64,000 nt of DNA. It comes from Pseudocercospora fijiensis CIRAD86. Taxonomy: Eukaryota; Ascomycota; Dothideomycetes; Mycosphaerellales; Mycosphaerellaceae. A model generated the notes under the pieces. The model was not told the DNA's origin. It worked only from the letters and a program-made list of their open reading frames with translations, and did not search any database. The translations under genes and the position numbers were made by a program. Shown here in pieces: positions 1 to 9,354 of this stretch (position 1 is the stretch's first letter; the number at the start of each line of letters is the position of its first letter). The stretch covers positions 187,616-251,615 of the forward strand of contig NW_006921533.1 in assembly GCF_000340215.1 (NCBI RefSeq), written 5' to 3'.

Positions 1-887
1 TACCTTCAATTTTGCTATACTACTGATTTGCTAACAAACTTTGGCTTTATAGCTAGCAGCAGTATTGCAGTGGCTGGCAGCAGTATTGCAGTGGTTGCCC
101 GGCTGGCGGGGCCTGCATCGACGCGATTATCCGCTTCTATACGCGATTATGTATAGAACAGCCGATCTCGTAATCTCGGGATATGCTGGGGCTCGGGCGG
201 CTAGCTGGGGCTCGGTTTAGTAGCCAGGCTCGACGTCTGGCTGCAGGCGTGGGGGATTGCATAAAAAAAACATACTGTGCATGTAGATAGATAAGACCTG
301 CAGAGGACGATTCGTCGCGACTAGGGTTGCAAGACTAGCTCGCGCATTCGACAGCGGCGGATCCGCGGACAACGACTTCTTCACACAACTACCGCTTATC
401 GCACTCACGCCACGCCGTGCTCCATCGCCAGCACATCGGTACGGCGGTAGAATACGTTGGCGTTCTTGCTCAAGACCCAAACGTTAAGCTTGCATTGGGA
501 TTCTGTGCCAGCCTGACCCTACTAGTCAGGCCACGACGACGAATCGATGGCAGAGGAACAGAAGTATTGTACGACGCTCGCGACTTCGCCAGCAGGCTCC
601 GACTAGTCCTCAAGGAGCAGGAGGAGGTTCAGTGTCTCATTTGGGATCGCAGTCTGAAGCGGGATCGAGGTAAGAAGGAGTTTTCCGCCAGACCTCGACC
701 AAAATCGGTTGCGGAGCACAATAACATATTGAGAGTATCTGATGCCTAAAACTCATACTATCGCAGTTGGCGGATACAAACGAAGGTGCTCATTAGAACA
801 GGCAGGTAAGGACTATGAAGGAAGGAGTGTGAACAGCACACTGCCTAGTACGAAACGTATCCCTTTCGCATAGCAACTGCTTCTTTC
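1..887. other. Intergenic stretch, no confident gene
   Basis: Ordinary base composition with CA and TG dinucleotides present, so not RIP-affected. A 110-codon reading frame at 417-749 (plus) has no recognisable domain and no supporting splice or signal features, so I do not call it a gene. A short tandem repeat lies at 52-93. The 3' end of the repeat-peptide gene begins at 888. Confidence 0.5.
52..93. repeat. 21-bp tandem repeat, two copies
   Basis: Two adjacent 21-bp units (52-72 and 73-93) differ at a single position (gctagcagc versus gctggcagc) and share the rest (agtattgcagtg). There is no associated gene and the function is unknown. Confidence 0.8.
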
Positions 888-1477
888 TCACTTCTTAACA
901 TCTGCAGGTCATGGTATTAGAATAGCGTATTGGAATACTAATGCCACGGTTTACTGACCTAGGCTGCTATAACCCCAAGGGTAGCCGTCAGCAGCAATTG
1001 GCGAGTCTGGCTTGGCGACTGCCTCTCGTTTCTTGACATCTAGGCTACTATAGCCCCAAGGATAGCCGTCAGCTGCGATCGGAGAGTCTGGTTTGGCGAC
1101 AGCCTCTCGTTTCTTGACATCTAGGCTACTATAGCCCCAAGGATAGCCGTCAGCTGCGATCGGAGAGTCTGGTTTGGCGACAGCCTCTCGTTTCTTGACA
1201 TCTAGGCTACTATAGCCCCAAGGATAGCCGTCAGCAGCAATCGGAGAGTCTGGCTTGGCCACAGCCTCTCTCTTCTTGACATCTGCAAATGAGGGTGTTA
1301 GTATCTGGCAAAATGTGGCTTTGCCACGGTCGGGTACTTGCCTAGGCTGCTATATCCCCAAGGATAGCCGTCAGCAGCAATGGGAGAGTCTGGCTTGGCG
1401 ACTGCCTCGGCGTCTGGCACAGGAAGAGCGTGTACGAGAGCCAGCAAGCCAGCAATTGTCGATAGGACGTTCGGCAT
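888..1477 (-). CDS. Secreted Kex2-type repeat peptide precursor (pheromone-like or RiPP-like), 3 exons
   Basis: Exons 1477-1342, 1282-959 and 901-888 give 157 aa. Intron 1 (1283-1341, 59 nt) is GC-AG with donor GCAAGT and a perfect TACTAAC branch site. Intron 2 (902-958, 57 nt) has donor GTCAGT and acceptor CTGCAG. The start at 1477 is chosen because it opens directly into a signal peptide (MPNVLSTIAGLLALVHA). Next come LP-VP-DA-EA-VA, all X-Pro/X-Ala dipeptides as trimmed by Ste13-type dipeptidyl aminopeptidases. Five copies of a 27-aa unit follow: EAVA, KPDSPIAAD, GYPWGYSSL, DV, KKR. KKR is a Kex2-type dibasic site. The last copy ends DVKK-stop if intron 2 is spliced, so all five released peptides would be identical; unspliced it ends LGQ-stop. 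This architecture is known for alpha-type pheromone precursors and for dikaritin RiPP precursors such as UstA. The core lacks the Cys pair common in Pezizomycotina alpha pheromones, and its Tyr/Trp richness recalls dikaritin cores. No DUF3328 (UstY) enzyme is visible in the window, so the role is undecided. Confidence 0.8.
959..1408 (-). repeat. Five in-frame 81-bp tandem repeats, first one split by intron 1
   Basis: The coding repeats of the secreted precursor. Copy 1 lies in exon 1 from position 1408. Exon 2 (1282-959, 324 nt) is exactly 4 x 81 nt, in register with the splice phase. Differences between copies (for example AAG/AAA, ATT/ATC, GCT/GCA, AAGAGA/AAACGA) are all synonymous, consistent with purifying selection or conversion on the peptide. 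Confidence 0.9.
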
Positions 1478-1876
1478 CGTTGCGACTGTATAGAACCCAG
1501 ATGATAGAGATGGGGTCTTCTTCAGAACTCGGCCTTTGTACAGCAAGAAAGTAGACTCAGAGCTCGGTGGACTGAATATGGATATATATACGCAGAATCG
1601 TTTCCTGAGAGAGCTGTTACCGATCCGCGTAATGGGAATCGCTGGAAGTATAGTACCTGACACACTGGACTGGGAGTGCTATATCCCAGTCCTGAGAAAG
1701 GAAACTGCATGTTTAGCAAGGCTGTCACAGGACGTGCAGCTATACATTGATACTCTAGCCAGGCCCTTGACTCGGCGGTCGAATAGAGACTCTTGGCGAA
1801 ACCTCGTGGATTGGCGTAGGTAGCCTGCACAAGCACAGCTTGATACATACCTAACCTCACCCTTCTCGGTCTCTCT
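1478..1876. other. Upstream region of the repeat-peptide gene, with a hairpin at 1667-1692
   Basis: No convincing gene; several short frames overlap on both strands without domains. At 1667-1692 there is a perfect inverted repeat with 9-bp arms (GGACTGGGA / TCCCAGTCC) around an 8-nt loop, about 190 bp upstream of the precursor start codon. It could be an operator-like site, but nothing shows that. Confidence 0.4.
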
Positions 1877-2126
1877 CGGTAGTTCGATCATCTCTCCGTC
1901 TCCTGATACGTCATTAGCGTTACGAATGATGCGATTGCTATGGCCTATGGTACTATCTCGTGGCCTATCTGCACTCTGTCGGTAGTTGGATTATCTCCCC
2001 GTCTCCTAATACCTCATTAGCGTTACGAATGATGCGATTGCTATAGCCTATGAAAATCTCGTATCCCATCTGCAAGTGGCATAGCACGAGTGATGCGATT
2101 GCTATGGCCTATGGTAACATCTCGTA
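1877..2126. repeat. Imperfect 103-bp tandem repeat (2 copies plus a partial third)
   Basis: Units start at 1877 and 1980 with a 103-bp period and share tracts such as CGGTAGTT, CGTCTCCT and GCGTTACGAATGATGCGATT. A truncated third copy at about 2079-2126 repeats GATGCGATTGCTATGGCC and the ATCTCGTA tail. It is non-coding and of ordinary composition, so not visibly RIP-mutated. Confidence 0.75.
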
Positions 2127-2963
2127 GAGTGTTACCGTCGTCTGTTGGTGCCTTATAAACTCAATAAGCTTACTCAATAAGCTTTAGGTACACTGTCCAT
2201 ATCACCTGCCTGATATTCATCGTATCGCTATCACAAACCGGACGAGCTTGTACTCCCAACACCCAGACATCGGAGTTCAGGGTGGAGTTCATCATCTCCT
2301 GCTCCGTGTTGACGAAACCTTGGTCCTCAAAGGATAGGATCCTCTCAATGTCCGGGTCGTTTGCGAATACGGGTCGAGTCTTCAAGGTTGTTCCTACTCA
2401 GCTTACTACTGTAGTCACAACAGCTTGAGCCTCAGCATCCTCAAACGTATCTGCGGATCTCCAAGATCCTTCTGAAGAGGCAGTAGTGCTAGGCCATCGT
2501 AATCCTCGTCTTCTTACAGCCATCTCAGTCCTCATCTTCATCGTCTGTCTCCATGCAGACCCTCTCAGCGTAGCGGCGTGCCGATAGCAGCGAAAAGTCT
2601 TCGTAGTGAGAAGCTTCAAGTGAGATATCTCCAGTGAAATAGCAACCCCAGACGTGCAATTGTTGCAACGATTCTTCCCCATTCTCGAAGAGCCGATAGA
2701 CTATCCAACAGCCATAAAAGCGCCCGACATGACGGAATCTTCAAGATCGTACGCTGGATCTGCGACTCAGACCTACCTTTCCAACCAGATCAGAAGTTCC
2801 AAGGACGTTAAGCACCGCGTGGAAAGCGTCTCGGTGAGAGCATTCAGAGATGTGTGGCCACTGACAGAAAGCAAAAAGAGAAAAAATCGAAATCGCCTCA
2901 CAATTCATCCTTCCGCCACACCTCCTCCACCACCACCACCACCTCCTCCTCCTCCTCCTCACG
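2127..2963. other. Intergenic stretch, weak reading frames only
   Basis: Minus-strand frames at 2170-2385 and 2398-2682 and a plus-strand frame at 2654-2986 show no domain I recognise. The plus frame ends in a run of prolines encoded by a CCT/CCA microsatellite and runs antisense into the neighbouring gene. The 3' flank of the DUF3237-like gene lies here. Confidence 0.4.
2921..2960. repeat. CCT/CCA trinucleotide microsatellite
   Basis: A run of CCT and CCA triplets directly 3' of the stop codon of the minus-strand DUF3237-like gene, probably in its 3' UTR. Confidence 0.85.
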
Positions 2964-3592
2964 TCACGAAACCACCGTCCCATTAACAAAAGTCGTATTC
3001 GTCGTAAACTCTCCCGCCATCTAATACCACAGCGTAAGTCAGTACCAGCCAACGTCCAAAAGACAAATCCCCTCTCCCCATCAAGACTCACATGCCAGAC
3101 ATCAATCCGCAACGAGAACCCATCCTCCCTCATCTCAACCGGCCTCAAAACCCCGATGGCCACAACATTATTCAACCAATAATACTTGGCATCACCCGTC
3201 TCAATGACCACCCTCAAATGCAGTCCACCACCAGGAACCGAAGGGCCGGAAGTCTGCAGGAAAAGGTTGGCTCCGTCGTCGGTTTGGAGATTGTAGCGCG
3301 TGTCGGCGCTGAAGATGCCGGTTTGAGGGTCTTTGAGACCCCAGTCTGCGCCGAGATCGAGAATTTTGCCTTGCAGTCTGGGGCCGGTGAAATTGCCGCC
3401 GACGATGGGGATGGCTTGCCGGATACCTTTGGGTCCTTGGGTTTCGTAGATTGTGTTGAGGCAGTCTGCGTAGGCGGTGTAGAGGAACTCGAGTGCTGGC
3501 GGCGTGGGTTCGTAGGATGGTGCAAGAAGGGTCTGCGCCGAGCCGGTGGCAGCGAGGGAGAGGATGATTGAGGAAAGCAGGGAAGAGCGCAT
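2964..3592 (-). CDS. Secreted DUF3237 (UPF0311)-like protein, 2 exons
   Basis: Exon 1 is 3592-3092 and exon 2 is 3020-2964, separated by a 71-nt phase-0 intron (donor GTGAGT, branch TACTGAC, acceptor TATTAG). The 185-aa product starts with a signal peptide (MRSSLLSSIILSLAATGSA). The body has hallmarks I associate with DUF3237: IPIVGGNFTGPRLQGKILD, LGADWGL, a DTRYNLQTDDGANLFL segment, and the C-terminal MAGEFTTNTTFVNGTVV supplied by exon 2. Length fits a single DUF3237 domain plus signal peptide. DUF3237 forms a small beta-barrel of unsettled function. The secretion signal suggests an extracellular or vacuolar role. Without splicing, the frame would read on into arginine- and tryptophan-rich nonsense, which supports the intron. 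The coding strand is C-rich in its 5' half and G-rich in its 3' part. Confidence 0.85.
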
Positions 3593-3900
3593 GGCGGAAT
3601 GTGTGATTGACAGAAGCTACAGCTTGTGATTTCCTGCCATCACGGCGGTGTTTGCTAGAATACTTATACGCAGGTATGTGGTGTGTTCTGCTCACGTCAT
3701 CCGAGTAAACTCTAGGCACAGAACCAACCTCCATGTGGAACTCGGTACTTTGCAGACAGCCGCTGCCGCAGAAGATCTCCGCTATGTGGTTGTTTCTGTG
3801 CACATTCGAAGATGTTGTCGGCGTCGAATGCGGGGAAGTATGGACTGCCGACTTTTCGCCTAAAGAGAAGGGTCGGCGGATATTTCTCCACTGACCATCG
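3593..3900. other. Spacer between the DUF3237-like gene and VPS16
   Basis: Both flanking genes are on the minus strand, so this holds the promoter of the DUF3237-like gene and the 3' UTR of VPS16. I see no additional gene; frames here are shadows of neighbours. Confidence 0.5.
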
Positions 3901-6482
3901 TCAGCGGCCTTTGGTAAGTTGAGCAATCATGCGGTCAATGTCGAGCATTTGTTGACTCGTGGCTTTCGTCCTGAGTTCTTCGAGCGCAGCGCGATCTTTG
4001 GCTTTGAGAGCCTCCTCGCCTGCTTGTTTGATCATGCCGCATTTCACCCACATCTCAATCCTTTCCGCAGGCGAAAGGGAGGTGCATTTCGAAATGAATG
4101 CTGCGGCAACTTTGGGCTGTCCTGCGCCCAGTATTTCGTTGAAGAAAGGCTGTGACACGTCAGCATGGGCATGAAGCAAAACCCGAGGACCTCAGAACAA
4201 CTTACCTCCCAGCCAATAGGGCTTTTGCGCTGCTTCGACACTTCTTCCAACTCCCTCCAGTCACGGCGACTTACAAGAGCTCGAAGCCGTATCCACCAGT
4301 AGGTCTTGTCGCTCACTTTGAACTCGGTTTGAAGCTTTTGGGACCGTTTGATGTTTCCAGTCTTGATGAGCTTCGAAAGTGTCTCGTTGACCGATAAACC
4401 AACGTAGCGCGCGTTCACAAGGTCCTTCTCGAAGGCCTCTTGCAGGCGAAGAAGCTTTTGAGCTTCCTCAAGGGCGGTCGCTTGCAGCGCGAACTCCTTG
4501 CTGTCTCGTAGCAGCTTCGTTGCCATCTTGAGCTTGTCAGATGCAGGACCAACATCGCTGGCGGTCAGCGCCTCTGTCACCAGCAAGTTGGCACCATCAA
4601 GTCTACGATCGTCCTGGTAATACAGGTCCTTGAGCATTTCTTGATCTTGATCAATCGCCGAGGCCTCTACGATCGCTGTTGCGACAGGTCGGCTGTTGAT
4701 GGTTCGAAAGAAGCTGGAGAGCGGAATCTTCTTCTTCAGATTCAGCAGCACGTAGAAGACCAGATCCGTATCGCCACTTTCGATGGCCTTGTCGAGCGCA
4801 ATGGTCTCCTCGCCAACGTCCAGCAGTAAGGGAACTTGCTTGCCTGCTCTTGGCTCGTGCTCAAGCAGCTCAGTAGCCAGTTTTCCTCTTCCTTCATCAT
4901 ATGCAGCTCGCGCTACCTCCTCGAATGAAATGCCACGCTTGCCATTGAGCTTCTGCACGATTTCCTCGCAAATCTTGTCCTCGTCCGTGCTCGAACTGCG
5001 CACTTTTTGACGTGCCCAAGACACATAGATTTTGTCGACTGGCAGATGGAGATATTGCGATACCTTGAGGGCCAACAGAAACTCTCGCCGGTTGACTAGC
5101 CTCTGCACAAGACGTTCCGGTGTCAGTCGAATGTATTGGTCGTAGGACACGGGGAGGCCAATCTCAAAAGATCTCACAGCATTCAATACCCTCAATGCTT
5201 CAGTCATGTCGACAAAATCGTCGCTGTTGTAGAGGTCAAGCACCGACTTGCCGAATGATGCAGCCTTGAGGAGTTGCTTCTGCCAGTGGATGCTATACTC
5301 CTGACCTGCCGCACGTACACAGGTGTCGACAGCTTCGTCGAGATTGGCCCTAATCAGTTGGATGTTGTCGTCCGCTTTCGGCGACTTGTTCTCCAGCTGG
5401 CTGATGGCGTCGAGCAGCACAGCGGGAGGCGAGGCCGAGCCGGGCTTGAAAACCTCTTCGGTCGCATCAGGCACCTTTTGCACAAATTCGCAGACGTCGT
5501 TGGTCAGGACGCGGATGCCGTCGATGTCTGGCAGAAGGTGGACGATTGAATTGTACTCCCATGTTGACGCTGCTCCATTTGGCCCGATCAGGTGGATCTC
5601 GTCTTCCCAGGCAAGTACGACTGCATTGTTGCCACACCACTGCAGGTCACGCGGCGCAGTCTTGACGTTGGATTCATATTCGCTGAATCGTTCTTGGAAG
5701 TCACTGCCGATGACCCAGACTTTGCTGTCATCGGTGTAGAGGGCAATGAACTTGCCGTTGGGCGATACGGCGATGTGTCGGAATGGCCCAGCTTGAAGGC
5801 CTCTATCCTCACACTCCACCGCGTCCAGCACGTAGACAGTATCGTTTATGGCGAGCAGGACCTCCACCGAGCGGGATGATGTGTATTCTGGAGGGATCAC
5901 AGTCCACGAGATGACCTCGCCCGACGGGGCAGACGCCAGGAGCTGCGGTCGCGGCTCGTCGTATCGCGTGACGGCGACGACACTGTTGTTACCCAGCAGC
6001 GCGACAAATCCGCTGGACCAGAACTTGCAGGCCACCACGCCATGCTCATCGGCGCCATGACCCAAGGTGAAGGGAGTGAAATCGCCGTGCAAGTCTGGGT
6101 ATATGCGCACGCTGCCATCCTCCGTAACAACCAGCAGCTTCTCATCTTCCGACCATCCTACGCTTTTAATCTTGCCTCGGTCCCATTGAATGTGCTGTAT
6201 CAGCTTGCCGGCGCAGCTGTGGATGTCGATGGTGGATTTGGCGGATTGAGGGCCGCGGAACGAGTATACTTTGCTCTCATCGCGTCGCAGTGCTGCTCAC
6301 GTATTATCAGAGCTATCCACGTCTTGTCGTTGCATGCGCTTACCTACTGCACCACTGTACGGAGCGCCGGTTACGGTGTAGTTCTCCAGCGCGAGGTCGA
6401 CGTCGAAGACATTGGTGTATAGCTCGACTTTGCGGTAGAACTTGTCGCCGATGCGCCTCCAGTTCGTCCGTGGGCCCGACAT
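3901..6482 (-). CDS. VPS16: Vacuolar protein sorting-associated protein 16 (HOPS/CORVET subunit), 3 exons
   Basis: Exons 6482-6344, 6292-4206 and 4149-3901 join to an 824-aa protein, the usual VPS16 size. Intron 1 is 49 nt (donor GTAAGC, acceptor GAGCAG, phase 1). Intron 2 is 56 nt (donor GTAAGT, acceptor CACAG, phase 0). The N-terminus (MSGPRTNWRRIGDKFYRKVE, then VFDVDLALENYTV) and the segment GWSEDEKLLVVTEDGSVRIY are characteristic of the VPS16 N-terminal beta-propeller. The C-terminal half is alpha-solenoid with the conserved KSPIGWEPFFNEIL spanning the last junction. VPS16 is a core subunit of the class C complex, which with VPS11, VPS18 and VPS33 tethers endosomal and vacuolar membranes before SNARE fusion. 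Its 5' end is divergent from the gene at 6719, with about 236 bp between the start codons. Confidence 0.96.
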
Positions 6483-6718
6483 GTCAGCGTCGTTTGCGCC
6501 TCATGTCGCGGGTATCATGCGAGGTGGTGTTGTTGTTCTTGTGGTACAGCAGATGACATGGCTGCCTCTGCCTCGAGCTGCGAAGAGTCCGTGCACTGCA
6601 TGAGCTCGACTTCCACATTGCAACATCATCATCAACGCAACGACAGCGAACAAGCTTGGGGGGAACTCTCACTCACCATGCAAATTGATCCATGATTGCC
6701 GTAACCGTACCCGGCGCA
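6483..6718. promoter_or_regulatory. Divergent intergenic promoter region
   Basis: About 236 bp lie between the VPS16 start (minus) and the AAA-lid-like gene start (plus), so both promoters must lie here unless they extend into genes. No clear TATA box is seen. A five-codon upstream ORF lies within the leader of the plus-strand gene. Confidence 0.55.
6678..6695 (+). other. Short upstream ORF (MQIDP-stop)
   Basis: ATGCAAATTGATCCATGA at 6678-6695. Its stop overlaps the in-frame upstream ATG (6692) of the following gene as ATGA. If the transcript starts upstream, this uORF could dampen initiation at 6692 or direct it to the ATG at 6719. This is inference from arrangement only. Confidence 0.4.
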
Positions 6719-7741
6719 ATGGACGACTTGCAGTCCCGCATACAGGATCTGGGAGACGTGGAACTTGCCGTGCTGGTGGCCGTGGTCGCTGGCGAGCATT
6801 GCATATTCTCTGCCTCCAGCGACAGTGTGCAGAGCTTGCGAGCAGAGCTGAGCCTGACGTGCATGAACCGCTTCCTCCGCCAGCCGGTTGTCATCGACTG
6901 CTCGCCCGAGACGACTGTGGACGAATTCAGCGAAGCATTGCTGGTCGAGAACGAAGAAGGCTTCGATGACTCCCTGGATGACCGGTATGGCGCCGCACGA
7001 CCCACTCTGGAAGTGAAATTCCATCCTGCCCGAGAGCCAAGTCCTGGTCGCTTGGGGAGTCTGGCAAATCTCGAAGAGAGGCGGCTGGCAGATGTGGTCA
7101 TTGCCGTCGGACTGGATTCTGCCACAGAAGCAGTCCAGGTGCAGGCCTTCGAGTTGCTTCGATCACGACGCATCTTCACCAGGTCCGCCATGCATGTGGC
7201 ACCCACGGACCTCCTGTTCATCGTCATTCTATCCTCGCCGGAAGCTCGGTTGACGCGCCATCTCAACGACCTCTTCTGCATGTCGCATCACCATGCTGAT
7301 GACGATGCGTTCATTCACCTTGAAGGTCAGCTGAACACCGCAGAAGTGCCGACGATAAACGCGCAAGACATCACAGAACTGCGAGACCTAGCCAACCACG
7401 TCAATCTGACACATGAGATCGCGCAATACCTTCACAACATTGTCGTCTTTATGCGGAACAGCCGTTTCATCAAGGGCGGCGTGACAGCGACAGCAACGAG
7501 GCAGCTTCGCATTCTCAGCATGGCTCTCGCTTCACTCCACGGCCTTGACTACGTGTCACCTTCCTTGGTCGCCTTGGCGGCCCGCAAGATCTATCCTCAT
7601 CGACTCGTGCTTGCGACAGAGAAGACGGAACGGAGCCTCCTTTGGGGTAGTGATCCGAGAGCAATCCGACATCTCATGCAAACCGTCACAGTTGAAGATG
7701 CGATTGAGAATGTTTTGGGAAGTGTCGAGGCGCCGCTGTGA
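6719..7741 (+). CDS. Fungal magnesium-chelatase/MoxR-like AAA-lid protein
   Basis: Single exon of 340 aa from the ATG at 6719 (context GCGCAATGG). An in-frame ATG at 6692 would add nine residues, but 6719 gives the better context and the MDDLQSRIQDLGDVELAVLV start I expect for the family. The N-terminal block (VELAVLVAVVAGEHCIF, then LRAELSLTC) and the C-terminal helical part with PEARLTRHLNDLFCMS, VSPSLVALAARKIYPHRLVL and an acidic VEDAIENVL tail resemble fungal proteins annotated as magnesium chelatase subunit or MoxR-like ATPase lid domains. I see no Walker A motif (GxxxxGKS), so it is probably not an active ATPase. Function is unknown. The assignment rests on remembered family likeness and should be confirmed by profile search. 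Confidence 0.7.
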   Translation: MDDLQSRIQDLGDVELAVLVAVVAGEHCIFSASSDSVQSLRAELSLTCMNRFLRQPVVIDCSPETTVDEFSEALLVENEEGFDDSLDDRYGAARPTLEVKFHPAREPSPGRLGSLANLEERRLADVVIAVGLDSATEAVQVQAFELLRSRRIFTRSAMHVAPTDLLFIVILSSPEARLTRHLNDLFCMSHHHADDDAFIHLEGQLNTAEVPTINAQDITELRDLANHVNLTHEIAQYLHNIVVFMRNSRFIKGGVTATATRQLRILSMALASLHGLDYVSPSLVALAARKIYPHRLVLATEKTERSLLWGSDPRAIRHLMQTVTVEDAIENVLGSVEAPL

Positions 7742-8455
7742 ACAAATCAAAAGTTCAACAGCTGCTGCAAAAGCTATCTTCACTCTGCTCGACCGGCGTG
7801 GAAGCGATCAAGATAAGTCACACTTCGACTGCGATCTGGTCTTCCTGTCGATAGATTCGAAGAGCGTAATCAGTCTACACTCAGATAATTCAGTCGGGTA
7901 GTGCTGGACATGCTAGACCTCTTCGGTTTAATCATGACACCTCGACGTCAGAGCGGTATCGTAGCGGGCCATTATGTATTGTCCCGGAAACGCCATAGAC
8001 GTGACAGATTCACTTCCGGCCAGTCAACCCGAATGAGCTCTGGTGCAATGAGAAGCACGACTGCCAAACTCTCCAACATCTGAGAAGAAAGAAATCCCGG
8101 AGAAAAGCGAGGAGCCATACACGGCGTCAACCACGATCTCCATGATTTGCGGCGCCCCGGCATGTCGATGGAGGATGATGGCACGTTGGACATCATGCTC
8201 ACTGCTCGGTATTTCACACCGTCCAGGCTCCATGTGCTATGCGCCAAATCACGCGCTCTTCGCTTGACGGGCTCCTCTGACATTGCAGGTCCAACAGCTC
8301 CAATCCAAAGCGAATCACCAGCTCCGCTAGCATAACCATGCAAACTCGAACAGCGAACATGTTACGAGACGACATATCCGCGATCACGTTCGGGTGGCGG
8401 CATCGAGTCAAAGGAATAGCTACGACCTGTGAAAGACGAAAGTAAAGCAGGTAGA
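7742..8455. other. Ordinary-composition flank, weak reading frames
   Basis: Composition is like the genes, with no RIP signature. Overlapping frames at 7972-8343 and 8024-8233 (minus) and 7901-8083 and 8147-8335 (plus) have no domain I recognise. The stretch ends abruptly at about 8455-8470, where AT-rich, CpA-depleted sequence begins. Confidence 0.4.
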
Positions 8456-9063
8456 CTAGTCGGATAACGTGGATAATGCTCTATTAATTTCTAGAGATTT
8501 CTTAATAAACTTTATTAACCTAGAAGACGGTCTTTAGATAGAAAAATAGCAAATAGCCTTCTAGTTCCGATCGGATTAAGTATTAGCTAATAAGGTAGAT
8601 AAGCTTCTATATATAGATAAGCTAAAGCCTATAGAGTATATAGTCGAGATATAGCGTCTACTTTAAGATCTCTCTATAGCCGAATAACGCCTAAGAGAGA
8701 GAGTATAACGAAAGAGTATAAGACCTAGTTTATAAATAGCCTTATTTAATGCCTTTTCTACTTAGAAGGCCTACGTAGACTATATAATTAGTATAGTCTA
8801 GACTACTATAAATAATAAATATCTCTATAATTAAGCTATATATCGTCTTTATCGGTATTATACCTATAATACGAATTCGACTTTAGTACTACTACTATCT
8901 CTATCTATAAACTCTATCTTAATAGCGAGCGAGGAATATACTATTCTATAAAATTAATATCTATAAATTAGGTTCGAGTTAAGCTTTTCCTATACTTTAG
9001 GAATTAGGAGAATTTTCGATAGCTACTACTAGTATATTTATTAATATATACGAAGAGCGAAAA
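8456..9063. other. AT-rich RIP-type sequence, unidentified old repeat
   Basis: TpA-rich with CpA/TpG nearly missing, and no open frame or recognisable domain. It forms the left flank of element E1, and its last five bases (GAAAA, 9059-9063) are the E1 target duplication. Probably a remnant of an older repeat into which E1 inserted. Confidence 0.55.
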
Positions 9064-9259
9064 TGTTAGAGCTAAAGAGGCTATACGTAATTAGTATATA
9101 ATCCGGCCGAGTAAAGCTAGGGTCTTAGTGCCTTAGGTAGGGCTTAGCGCTTAGCGTTAGGCTAACTAGCCTACCTTCCTCCCTCTCCTCTTAGATCTCT
9201 ATCGAATACTACCTATACCTACTACTACCCTATCTACCTGCTAATATACCCTTCTTATA
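9064..9259 (+). repeat. E1 5' LTR
   Basis: 196 bp starting TGTTAG. Its 3' end reads CTTCTTATA, probably CTTCTAACA before mutation, as kept in E5. The 11-mer ATCGAATACTA at 9201-9211 is complementary to the sequence just after the LTR. By analogy with Tf1 it would mark the start of R, leaving 9064-9200 as U3. Confidence 0.95.
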
Positions 9260-9270
9260 TAGTATTCGAT
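9260..9270 (+). promoter_or_regulatory. E1 primer-binding site, self-priming type
   Basis: TAGTATTCGAT begins at the first base after the LTR and is the exact reverse complement of ATCGAATACTA at 9201-9211 inside the LTR. No tRNA 3'-end complement is evident. Tf1/sushi-type elements use an 11-nt complement of the transcript 5' end in the same place. Confidence 0.8.
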
Positions 9271-9354
9271 CTACCCTTTAAGGGCAGTAGCTAGATAGTT
9301 CTTATTTCAAGCTTTTAGCGGTATAGCTACGAATAAGACTAATCTAACTATATT

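Noticed and set aside
417..749. 110-aa plus-strand frame
   Set aside because: No domain, signal or splice support and not conserved in any way I can see.
888..1477. Calling the repeat precursor the mating alpha-pheromone gene outright
   Set aside because: The processing sites fit, but the core has no Cys pair or other pheromone signature I can verify, and RiPP precursors share the layout.
3201..3926. Minus-strand 241-aa frame overlapping the DUF3237-like gene
   Set aside because: Arg/His/Pro-rich off-frame reading with no domain; the DUF3237 frame is clearly the coding one.
7972..8343. 123-aa minus-strand frame next to the RIP island
   Set aside because: Overlaps other frames of similar length and shows no recognisable motif; could be a decayed gene but unsupported.
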